64,000 nt of DNA, taken from the NCBI GenBank assembly GCA_037389465.1, contig JAZARR010000175.1, positions 3,348,001 through 3,412,000 on the forward strand, given 5' to 3'. The translations under genes and the position numbers were made by a program. The notes beneath the pieces were generated by a model. It was not told the origin of the DNA. It saw only the letters and a list, made by a program, of their open reading frames with translations, and searched no databases. The DNA is from Baylisascaris procyonis (Eukaryota > Nematoda > Chromadorea > Rhabditida > Ascarididae). Shown here in pieces: positions 35,606 to 47,140 of this stretch; the first letter of the stretch is position 1; the number at the start of each line of letters is the position of its first letter.

Positions 35606-37953
35606 TTGAAGTTGGCCTTAAGGCCCAATATTTTTGACAAAGAAATTATGTGCTTTCGCTTCGCTTCTAATTTTTTCTTGATTTCTTCTCTACCACACAG
35701 CAATTAAGGATCCTCCTTTCGCGCATCCTCATTGCACATTTGGCACCTCTCTCCTAAGGTGGAAAAAATCCTCGATAGTGTCTTAATTGCAATGCCTCCT
35801 CCTCCTCCTCCCCCCCCCCCCATCCAATTTTAATTGCCTGAACTTTTCAAGCCATTCGATTGCGCTCTAAATTTTTGAAATAAATAAAAGTCCTGCATTT
35901 TTCTTTATATTCTAGGCTTTTTTAATCTTCATTGATATGCAAGAATTGAGCACTTTTGGCGCCTATCTGGTGTGGCATTTAAAGAGCAACGTGCAAATGC
36001 AAAGAAACTTTTAGTGGTGGATGTGCTTGCTTTCACATCTATCTGCTGTTTTAGATCAACGCATTTCGTTGGTAGCCGATCTGTCGCTTTCTCTATCAGT
36101 AGTTTTCACTTTTGAGTTTCATCTAAGAAATATTTTTTCGCTTTTTTTGTTGAAATTTTTACATCTAAAAAATATTTCAATTTTTTGATTGTTCAGATAG
36201 CTTTATTATCGCTTTGTAGACAGATTGTAAAATAAGGGAAATAAGCCTCTATCGATCTTCCCATAACGATGAGAAAATAGATCGCAATATGAGGAAATTA
36301 AAATTTTTCTCTATGTGCGGAAGTTTTTTTTCTTTTTTTTAAAATGGATTTTTTATTCCATTTATCGAAATATAAAGAAAATTAAACTACGCTCTTCTAT
36401 TCAAGTAGTTCAATGAAATATCTCTTCAGAAGTTTGGAATTGCGCCGAAAATTTTTTGCTCTCAGAGTTGACTCATTTGAATATGGATCATGTTTAATAT
36501 GGATTTTGAATATGGACTATCGGCTTCAATGTTTAATTTGAAGGAAATTTGCTTATTTCTTTCAAATATGCAAAAATATCCTTCTATTTTTGACTATAGA
36601 CAACTCAAAAATCTTTCATTTGATGCAGTAAATTTGTGGATGAAAATATTCATTTCTATAGAAAATATTATTTTCCGCTAATAGATTCATTGCTTAAATG
36701 ACGATCAAGATGTGAATAAAGTCGTATTGTGAGGTGAAGCAATAGCAGGGTGAAATGAAGAAAATTACAAAAAAAATTTTTAGAATGTTACTATAAATTA
36801 TGCAAAATTTTCATCTAAAAATTTCCGGTAATTATTTGACTGTACTATTTGAGCTGGTTGTGAAAAAAAAGAGCAGCTTCATTCCAATAGTTGCCTATGC
36901 TCATGTATAGCAACACATCAAAACGGCAGCGATATTGTCGTACTCTATTCATTTTCCTCCCTCTATGCGGAAAAGTCCTCGAAAGCTCTAGATTAGATGT
37001 CGCGTCAAAAGAAACCAAAAAATTCTAAGCCACTAAGCATTGCAATGAAGACGCAGCAATGCAAGGAAAGGTGATTTCGCTGCTTGCTGCCAGCTGACTG
37101 GCAGAAGGCCGGCAGGTCATTGATTGCAGCAGCATAAAACCAAGCGGCTGCTAGCCGCACTTCTAACATTAATATCAAATCTATGTCGTCGATATAAGCA
37201 GACAAGCGAAAGCGCAAGATCAATGACTCCAACAATTTTTGCAGACAAAAAAAGACTTTTTCACGATTTATGAATTGTCTTGTTCCCAAAATTGTAATTG
37301 ATTGCGTCACGCATCGAATAGAGGATTTTCTATAAGGAAATGTGTGAAAAACATAAAACTTCAGGCTTTACAAAGAAACTATATGAATGAGACTTTAGTA
37401 ACTTAGATAGCGCTAAATCAAAAATCTCTAATTTTTGATTTGCTAACGATTGCAAAACGATCACCCATATTTCGGCTAACGTTTGCAGAGGGATTCATTG
37501 CCCCATCACTATCATCTTACGAATCCTCATAGTATACGCTTTCTTCTTCTTTAGCGATTTTTCGCTATGCGCCTATCGTCTAATTCGATGATGGAAAAGA
37601 GTATAGCTGCGATTGAGGATGATCGTCATTAGGAAGCGTTCCGATTTTTTCTAATGGAAATCCTTTCAATTCTAAGTAATATTTTTGCAAATATTGAGAG
37701 ATTTATAACAAAAGATTTTCTGAAAAAAAAAAATTAAACGATGATCCAGTCAACTATACAAATCACTAAGTAGAATTAGAGATTGCCTTTCAATAATGCG
37801 CCTATATCGTCATACAAGATGTTTAGTTGACTGATTTTGGGGTATATATTTGCAATCACTCTCGCAGTGCTGTCTTCAAGGTAGTTATTCGGCTTATATT
37901 ATATGATTAATTAGCGATTCTTGTTGAGGTGTGGGATACATCTACATACACAT

Positions 37954-38064
<111 letters not shown>

Positions 38065-38364
38065 CAGTAGATGCTATTATCGTTGTGCATGTTTGAAAAT
38101 ATTGAGAAACTTATACCGGAAGAATAAGGACATCGTTATGCATTAATTATCAATTGAGTGATGGCTTTGATGGACACATTCAAAAAAAAAAAAAAAATCG
38201 GCAGACGAATAAAGCCATCTGATGAAGCAAACGCTAAGATCATTGGGTGGATTTTTGCGAAGTTTCCTCTTCCTTGGTCGAAAATCGTTGAGCAAAAGGA
38301 TCAATCAAATATTTTCTGTTTCATTATTATTCTCTCGTTGAAGTCTGCTGCCTTTCTAAGCATC

Positions 38365-38366
<2 letters not shown>

Positions 38367-38452
<86 letters not shown>

Positions 38453-38454
38453 TT

Positions 38455-38485
<31 letters not shown>

Positions 38486-38486
38486 T
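38367..38486. repeat. Compound (AT)n-(TTTA)n microsatellite
   Basis: An AT tract passes directly into TTTA repeats with one TTTTA slip. Confidence 0.97.
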
Positions 38487-39950
38487 GCATTTACATGTTT
38501 CTATATTTACATATAGGTAGTCGCTCTGAAACATGTACTAGTCATGTTTTTTTATCAGGTAGTTAATTATAGGGCGTATGTAAGAATTTCTACTTCGAAA
38601 GTTCATTGTTGAAGCATCATTATACTGCAAGCTTTCTCTAGTCAAAAGTTCGGAAATTGATAAAGTACTACTATGGCTGCCTTATAACTCAGCGACAAAT
38701 AAGTGCACTTAATTTTTTTTAATTCTTCAATATTTCTCGTTGAAATTTTCCATTTCTTAAGCAGAATTAGATGCATTTATGTTTAAAAAAATGTATATAT
38801 ATAGGAGGAATATGCAGAAGAATAAAATATTGCTGTCTAATAATAGTTGGCTGCCGTTAAATTCCAACCATTTTCTTCGTTTATATTTATCCAAGAGAAA
38901 TTCAACCAAAAGAATTTCGAAAAAAGATGCCTTTATTGGAACTTTCATTTCAATACTAATACGAGTTTAAGCGATTATTCAGTTAGATGCTAGATCCAGC
39001 AATGATCACTACGATTGCTACTCTTCAATTCTTCACCTCCAATGAATATTGTCGATCTTTCATGTAGACTATCTGCTTTTCCTCATCTCTTCTAAAGATA
39101 TCGTATATATCATTGAGTCAGTTGGTTTCGACGAATGTTTTTTAAAAAATTTTTAAAAAATTCAGCTACTGACATCTTGTGATGTTAAGTCGATTTAAAC
39201 TGCTGACTTATAAACTTTCAGAAAAAAAAAAAGCATCGACTCAACTTTCGCTATCGCTTGTAGCATATTTTCTTCTTCACGTTCTCCTTCTGTCTCCCCT
39301 CCACCCTTTCTCCCCCCGCCTAAAAAAAATTAAAAAAATAAAACTTCTTTACTGCTTCTAGATCTGCTGCAAGCCATGGTTTCTTCTTGTTTTTTTTTTT
39401 GCTAGCCACGAAAAAAAAAGAATTTCATTGCTAATTGTGGTAGAAATTTTCTGATGATTTTTTTTTCGCATCATAAATATGCGATAGAATTTGCTAGAGA
39501 TTAGCGCAATGCCGATAGTCGAATGGAGGAAATGTGTAACGCTATAGAGAATGAAAAAAAGCGTCGAAAGAGTAATGAATATAACAAATTCAATTTAGCG
39601 CTAATCAATTAAAATTTTATTCTTTTTTCGATGTGTTAAAACTATAACAATTCGTATATAAAGATTTTTCATATCCGAAGCAAAAAAATGAAAAATAAAA
39701 AATTCAGTTTTTAATTGATCAAAAATAGCGAAAAATTTCCAAATTACTTACTCTTAGCATTAAGATTTTCTTCGAATTCAAATATTTTGCTTTAGATTTT
39801 CTGCGTTTTTTTCTCTCTCTCTCTAGCCTAGTCGTTTTTTTTTTCAACTGTTCACCACGCCTAGCGTGAATATACTCTCAAAAATCATTCACTGAGTTGC
39901 ATGAATATACGTTTAAGAAGCATTAAAACATCCCAAAACTAAATTTTTTC

Positions 39951-40078
39951 CCCCCAGAAATATCACTTTACAAACGACAGTGACAATGACAGAGCAGCCG
40001 CCTAGCCTACTAGCTGCCTCATCTCGATGGTTGCACGGCTGCCTCAAAGAGTGTTATTGGTGCCTCGGCTGTGTTTAG
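39951..40078 (+). other. Possible orphan exon in a GC-rich island
   Basis: After a C-rich acceptor (CCCCCCAG) a frame is open for about 40 codons, containing an ATG at 39986. It reads MTEQPPSLLAASSRWLHGCL, then KECYWCLGCV, then TAG at 40076-40078; a donor-like GTTTAG overlaps the stop. The codons are about half G+C in a one-third G+C background and four Cys cluster at the end. No family is recognised. Confidence 0.3.
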
Positions 40079-41438
40079 CATCTAGGACGCCCTCGATTTG
40101 CTTCAACCCGCCACTCTTTTGCCTACGTCATATGCTTCATCTAACAAGCAACTTTCCCCAATAATCTCAACGAGCCTATTGGAAGACCAGTATGATGCAT
40201 AGACGCTAAATGAATAGCATTTTCGAATATCACTTTCTTAGTTTTGTATGTTTTCAAATTCCACAGTTGAGGATCCAATTAAATAGACGATATTACTAGA
40301 TAGATGAGATAATATTTGATATAATAATGCCATTTTATATTAAATTTTAAAGAGTTTCTAAATTTTTATTTGAATTATTGCTATTTTCTTCTTAAATTAG
40401 TCAATAATAAATTGAGCAAATTTGGAAATTTGCTAGAAATTTTTTTTTCGCATTATATTTTCTTTCGTTAGCTCTTCGATAGTGCAGAAATGCTATATTT
40501 AGGCGTATATTTTAGTCGAAAGAAAGCAATCAGTAAGTATTTGTTTGACTAATTCAAGTAGTATAACCTGAAAAAAAATTTTTTTCTGATCTATTTTATA
40601 AGTAGTATCGCATTGATAATGTTATGTCGAATCAATTTGAAGTGAAATTGAGTACTCTCATATGTATAGGTCAGTTGAAATGCTAAATTAGGTAGCGTTT
40701 ACATATTATGTAGATTTATTAATATATTCCTTTTACATTTCGTTCTAATTGTACCGATACACGCTAATTTCTTAAAAATTTGAGTCGTATGTAATTAGTG
40801 ACGAATCAAGTCGAATCGTATATGCCTGTGGACATAATTAGTTCCGTATTGACTATCAAATTTTGAGCCTCTAAAATCAATTCACTCTTAAGGAGCAAAG
40901 TTTGAAGAAAATTGCGAACTTTTTAAAAAATATTTGAGCCATATCCTCTTGTATATTAACTTGAACTCTGAGAGAGTGTTTTTCATTGCTGTAAGTAATA
41001 TAACAACCTGATTTTAGTAGCATTCCTTGCATATATATTTTTGATGTATGTGCACAACGATGTAATCATTAATTGTTACTTAAAACAATGGAATTATTAG
41101 TGTTTCATTTTCAGTTTAAAAATTTTTGTACTTATTATAAGCTGGAAAAGAGATTGTTTTAAAAATTGTTCAAAATTCGATTTAAAAAAATATGAAAAAT
41201 GAAATGACCCACATTGGCTCCAGTTGCAACTCTTTGTGCTCAAGCCATTCAATAGGCAATTCAAAAGAAAAATATTCATGAGAGCGCGAGTGTTTCAATT
41301 TAATTCTTTATTGCGAGAAATTAAAAGCGACTGCATCATTAAAAAATCTCGGTATAACTGAATCTTTTTTTCAAATATTACTATTACTTACTGTTAGCTT
41401 GACTTGTCTGAACTAGAAACACTACTGTTTTGCTATGA

Positions 41439-41441
<3 letters not shown>

Positions 41442-41521
<80 letters not shown>
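41442..41521. repeat. (AT)n microsatellite
   Basis: Pure AT dinucleotide tract of about 80 bases. Confidence 0.97.
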
Positions 41522-41524
<3 letters not shown>

Positions 41525-42850
41525 GTTTTGGCACTTATAGATATGACGGGTAACAAAAGCAAAAGCATACTTTTTCAGTTAACCTCTCTTCCTATGCTTA
41601 TATTTCATATGGTGTTTTGAATTAGTCTCTGCTAGGAAAGTGAAGCAATTTGTTGAAGCAAGTCTCCTGAGTATGTGGTTTGTATCGAAAAAACCCCTCT
41701 AAGAGAATAGGAGCAAATGCGTAACCACATATATTACTGCAGTCGCTAGCGCATAAATTTTCATAATTCAATGCCAAAGAAATCACTATTGTGATTGAGA
41801 CAGTGGATTATAAAATGATAATCTCTTATTTGCATGCTAATAATTTGATACAATTAGGAAACTATTTAGAATTAAAGAAATTAATTAGAATTTTTCTTTT
41901 TTGTAATACTGAAATTTGAAAATATTTTGATTATTTTCATTTGGCAATTACTAACGGTTTGTTTTATTTGAAGAAAAAAAGAAAGTTATTTTATATAATT
42001 CTTCAAAAAAAAAAGAAAATTTTTTGTCGATCAAGGAAGTTAGTTTCTGATCGAGGAAATAAACCGAGAATTTTTTAGCACTTTATGAAGTATGATTTCA
42101 TCGGTACGTGGAAATTAGTGAGAAACAAATAAATCGGTAATATTTGACGATGAAAAATAGCCTTTGTTGAGCATATAAGACAAGATGGGATTTTGCCGAC
42201 GCTATTCCCGATCCATATGCATGGAAATTCATTTAGCACGTCAAGCTTTTAACGACGCCTCTTAATGCCCACATATACTGCATGACAATAAACATTAAAA
42301 TATCAGTGCTATTTCAGCATCTCTGATAGCGTACATTATTGTGTCTTTCACGTTTATCGTATATCCTAAATATATGATATATGCACTGATATTCTTTAAT
42401 CTTTTCAGTGACCCTCTCTATTAGTGCATTAAATTTATTGCATATAAGAAATCGACTGATTTACATATAACAAATTTACATATAATAAATTCTTTTTTTT
42501 TGTATTTATTTCTAGCATATTTCAATGTATTAGGTGAAATTCTTTATTAAAGCATTAGATATATTCAATGCGAGATTAAATTGAATTACAAGGTTACATT
42601 ATGACGACGTATTTATACTTTAAATGATAATTTCTTAAGCAATATAAGACGGCGAGTTCATTAGTTCATTCATATTTCTTTTTATGCGGGATTTATTTTT
42701 TTCCTTTTTTCGTTAATTCAAAGAATAAGCTGGACGTTTACGTAGATATTGTCATATGCAAATCAAGTTTTAAAAATGATAATGGTGTTTTCGGTTAATA
42801 TATCTTTTATGTCATATCACATCAAGGCAGTCAACTTCTATACTTCTTAC

Positions 42851-43110
42851 TCCTTCTGGGAAGGCAGAAGGTTCCCTTCTTATTCCTTCTGAGAGCGCAG
42901 GATGGTTCCCTTTTTGTTCCTTCTGAGAGCGAAGGAGGATCCCTTCTTATTCCTTCTGAAAAGGCAGGAGGGTTCTTTTGTTATTCCTTCTGAGAGCGCA
43001 GGAGGGTTCCTTTCTTATTCCCTCTGAGAGGCCAGGAGGGTCCCTTTCTCATTTTTTCCGAGAAGGCGGGGGGTTCCCTTTTCTTTCATTCTGAGAGCGC
43101 AGGAAGGCAG
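42851..43110. repeat. 33-34 bp minisatellite, about 8 copies, each hairpin-capable
   Basis: The units start with CCTTCTG at about 42852, 42885, 42919, 42952, 42986, 43020, 43055 and 43087. The first has perfect arms CCTTCTG (42852-42858) and CAGAAGG (42865-42871) around six bases. Other copies keep the form CCTTCTGAGAGCGCAGGAGG with mismatches. Confidence 0.92.
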
Positions 43111-44479
43111 CCGTGAATTTTGGGATATTTGCGAAGTGAATTATAATCAGAGAGCAAGCGTGTGCCGTAAAGAATTATTTAGTCTTCTAAATAAGCACCT
43201 GAAAACTTGGAATTTTTCCCATACCGGCCAATTCTTATAATTAAACTAAAAAATCGCCTAAGTTGCTGATTTGCTGGTCATTGTTAAGGTATCATTATTT
43301 AAAATGCTCTCGTTGACTGTGAATTAATAAAGTGCAATTTTCAGTAAATCGTAAATTTCAAATAAAAAATCTAATTAGCAAAAAAAAAAAAAAATCTGAG
43401 AATTAGAGAACAATTTTTTTTTTCGAAGTTTAATATATAAGCGGATCACTAGATTTCGTTTAGAAGAAATAAAATTTCAAAAAATTGCAACGGAAGTTTA
43501 GTTATTTTTATTCTCAACGATGCATAAATGATGGCGCTTCTTTTCTTACCTCTTTGCGAGTGCAGTTCATTTGCATTTTGAGCTTAGTTTTGTGTTTTTT
43601 TCCGCTCGTAAGCTTCGTTGTGGCTCATCGCATACTATGCCGGCGACGCTAAACATCGTAATGCTAAGTTGAACATGATTCGTTATGCACTTTACGTACT
43701 TGAGGAATCAATTCGAGGGTTCATCGACTTTTGCAGCTGGGAATATCCTATTTTATGGGCTTTCTAGAGTTCCCATTTCTAAAGAGTCGGCTAATCCCGA
43801 GGGTAATACGACGAATTTGAGGCGTTAAATTTTTTGCAAAAAATTCTAGCAGTATGATATTTTTATGTTGGTATCGCGCTGAATTTATTTGAACTGAAGA
43901 GATAATTTGAATTTGGTATAGATATTTGAAAATATTTTTTTAAATGAATTTTTTCGTTTTTTTTCTTGGTGGAAAATAAAAAGAAATGGAGGTTAACAAA
44001 TCTTATACGTGTTTGTGAAAAACTTTCATTCCTTACCCTCATTCTTCTAAACAAATGATTTTCTTATTTAATTTTTCATTTTAGATCTATTTCATTCGCT
44101 TATTTAATGTTTGGGAAAAAAAAACAACCAACACTTGTTACAAATGAAATAAAATTTTATAACCTTCCACTCAAATTTTTTCGATTCTTAAAATTCAAAT
44201 TTAAAAAAAATTACTGCTTTTAAAATATTGACCGATAAGAGTTACATATCGAAATTGATGACGGATGAAAACGTAAAGTGAGCTAAACAACGTTCGGATG
44301 CTAATGTGCGCAAATGGCGCTTCCTGAATGAGTAATACGAATAGCGTACAACAAATTCCTTTCGTGACCAAAATGGCGTCTGAATACCCCATTCAAAAAG
44401 GGGATTCCTTTCAGAAGCCGTTTTTGGTTAGATTAATTCCATTTTTTTTCATCGCTTACATTCGCTTCACTTTACAACG

Positions 44480-44499
44480 AATGTTAGCTAGCTAACATT
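44480..44499. repeat. Perfect 20-bp palindrome
   Basis: AATGTTAGCT followed directly by its reverse complement AGCTAACATT. It is not a simple-sequence palindrome. Confidence 0.93.
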
Positions 44500-45784
44500 T
44501 GATATTACCTAACGTTTTGGTTGCCTATCGTAAATATTCCAATCTACCTTTATACATATATAATCATCTAGCAAACGCTTATTACAATTGTTCTGTTTAA
44601 CAAAAGAATGTGTTAACATAGCACAACTCTTTGTTAGATCTCATATTCTTCTCAATCTAGAGTCATAACAAGTCCAACGAATGCCCCATGTATATAACTC
44701 TTGGAAGTGAAAAGTGAAATCTTATGCGGGCGAATATTTTCTCCCGAATAAAGGTCGATGTGAAATAGGTATGCATGTTCTATCTGCGTAAGTTGAAACG
44801 ATAAAGATGGTGGTACCCGACGTGCCTATATCAGTCGATTTGCTCAACATCGACCCTTACTTCTTTACTAAAATGGGAGAAGACCGCTAGCCTTGTGCAT
44901 ATGATTGAGTATAACCAATAGACTATGATTGCATCACTTTTTGCCTGCGTTGCGCATTTTGCATCTATCTGCAATCTTCCTCCAGCCTTCTATCTAAAGT
45001 GTCCATCGTTTTCGACGGTTGTAGGTTATCTAAAGTGACCGACGAATCCAGCATGGACGGTCCTGAGTCCAGCATACTCTTTCGTACTCTTCGCTCCTAT
45101 CTCTGCATCTTCTTGCTTCTTTACGAACAATCAACTCAAGTGTAGACCATTTGAAGTGCATCAATGCCTGAATACCTCATTGAAATATGCCTCTGAGCAC
45201 AATGAATGAACTATATGCTTATTATAGGTAATGCCAGTGCTATTATTTAATAATGGGACTTATTTATTCACGATTAGAATGTCTTTCGATGATTGGAGTT
45301 CGTAGTTGTTGACTGTATAAGTTCATTATCACCCCTATCTACTCGACTATCCGCTTTACTTATTTGAATTTTTAACTAGTGATGATATGATCAATTGTTT
45401 TCTAATTATTTGTGCCACCAAATTAATATATTTATTTATTTTGTATTTTCTGCCGTTAATTTAGTTTATCATTTATGATGAACTTTTTTTTTTTTATAAA
45501 TGACATTGCCGTTATCGTATCGTTAATAAAGTGTATAGTTTATTTCTCTATGGTGATCTTGCGTATGAATGGAATTATTGTGTGATGTGTTAAAATTAAT
45601 TTTTTTTTTAAATTGTTGTTGAATTTAGAGAAGCAAACATCAATCACTCACAAATCCATCTTCTACAAGAATCGTCTCTTCATCGAACACCTATGTGCTT
45701 ATATATGAAAATTCAAAAGCAATAAGCAATATAGATAGCGGTGCTTGAGGTGAGTACTTATAATCTTCATTGCCGCTTGCATAT

Positions 45785-45810
45785 TCTTTTCTTTTCTTTT
45801 CTTTTCTTTT
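45785..45810 (+). repeat. (TTTTC)n short tandem repeat
   Basis: About five copies of CTTTT. Confidence 0.93.
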
Positions 45811-46940
45811 TGCTTTTCTGCGATGCTTTTTATTATTGAAATTAAAGGAATGTTTCTCTCGAAAAAATTTCGTAAGCTTTTTGTATTTTAAACACTCTCT
45901 TATATGTATATTGTAGTGTTAATTTTGCATATTAAAAAAAAATGAAATATAAGGATGAGGGAATTGAGTTTTTATGATTGCTATTCTTATTATAGAATTC
46001 AGCCCTCTCAGTCAAAGAATCCCTTCATAAAAACGTTCTCTGAATGGGCGTGTGTTCTCTAGAAACGAATAAACGACGTTTTCTTTCACCTATGCTGTTG
46101 TAGCGATCGTTTACTTCAGTTGGCTTTAAAAATAATCTAGCCGTTTTTATTCAAATATTCGTTAGTAAAATAGTCACTAAATCAGGAAGAAAACAAATGG
46201 TCATTTGCATAATAGTGATTGAGACGGACGTATAAGTGATGAATTATTTTTTTTGGAGGATCCAAAAGAATCCAAATTGGATAAAGCTGTAAGGAAGCAG
46301 CAAAAATAAATTTAAAAAGAAACGTCCCTTCAAAAAATACTCATTTCTGAATACCATTGACGCTTTTATGTTAGCTTTTCCTAATCTCGCTGCTTTTTTT
46401 TCCATATGGCAGCTGATTGACGTTTAATTACGCATGCTATAGCGCTTCATTTCCTTCGAAAAAAATTCTTGATTCCATTCATTTTGAGAGGGCTCTTTAC
46501 ATATGAGGAAAAAACCTCTTTCTTTTCCTACATGCCTTATATTTTCAGCAAAGGCGCTCATTTTTAAAAAAAAGAAAAAGGGCCGAAATAACACTAATCA
46601 TTTCTTTTTTCTTTTTTCTATTCATATGAGAACTAATTTAATTTTATACAGTAAGTGAATAAATAAAATTGATAAATAATCAAAAAATTTTCAATTTTTG
46701 CTCTCAATTTAAATTCGTTTCTTCGAATATAATTATTTATTCAAACACGGGATCTACTGTTCATACTAAAAGTACTTTTGGACTTTGCTACTGTGTACTG
46801 GAGCAATAGTGATAGTATAGAAGGATAGCTGCGGTATTGCAGAGATAACAATGCTGTTATAAAATTGTATTGGCAAAATTGCAATATAGTGAAAATCAGC
46901 GAATTTGAATTTTCTTCTAAATCAATGAACAGCAATTGTG

Positions 46941-46955
46941 GCAATTTAGATAAGC
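46941..46955 (+). promoter_or_regulatory. Possible trans-splice acceptor before the modular gene
   Basis: An acceptor-like GCAATTTAG ends at 46949, six bases before the ATG at 46956. In nematodes spliced-leader addition commonly occurs a few bases upstream of the start codon. This is an inference from position and motif only. Confidence 0.4.
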
Positions 46956-47140
46956 ATGCTGCAACGGGCTGGTTGGCCCCTTTTGTGGTCAATCGCACTC
47001 AGCTATGTGACGTTGACACTCGGCCAAATAGTGGTGGACAGTGGTCATTTCGATGCGGTGGACCTTTCAAGTGATCTTCATGTGCAATCACTGCTACATC
47101 AACTGCGGCGTGTAAAACGAGCTCCACCACGAAGTTTGTC
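46956..47140 (+). CDS. Modular gene exon 1: signal peptide and propeptide
   Basis: ATG opens a secretory signal ([20 protein letters not shown], then TLGQ). An acidic segment and a dibasic RRVKR furin-type site follow, then APPRSL. The proposed donor TC|GTTTTA is weak and was chosen because it gives the phase needed by exon 2; GAA|GTTTGT is an alternative. Not far upstream is a possible trans-splice acceptor. Confidence 0.7.
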
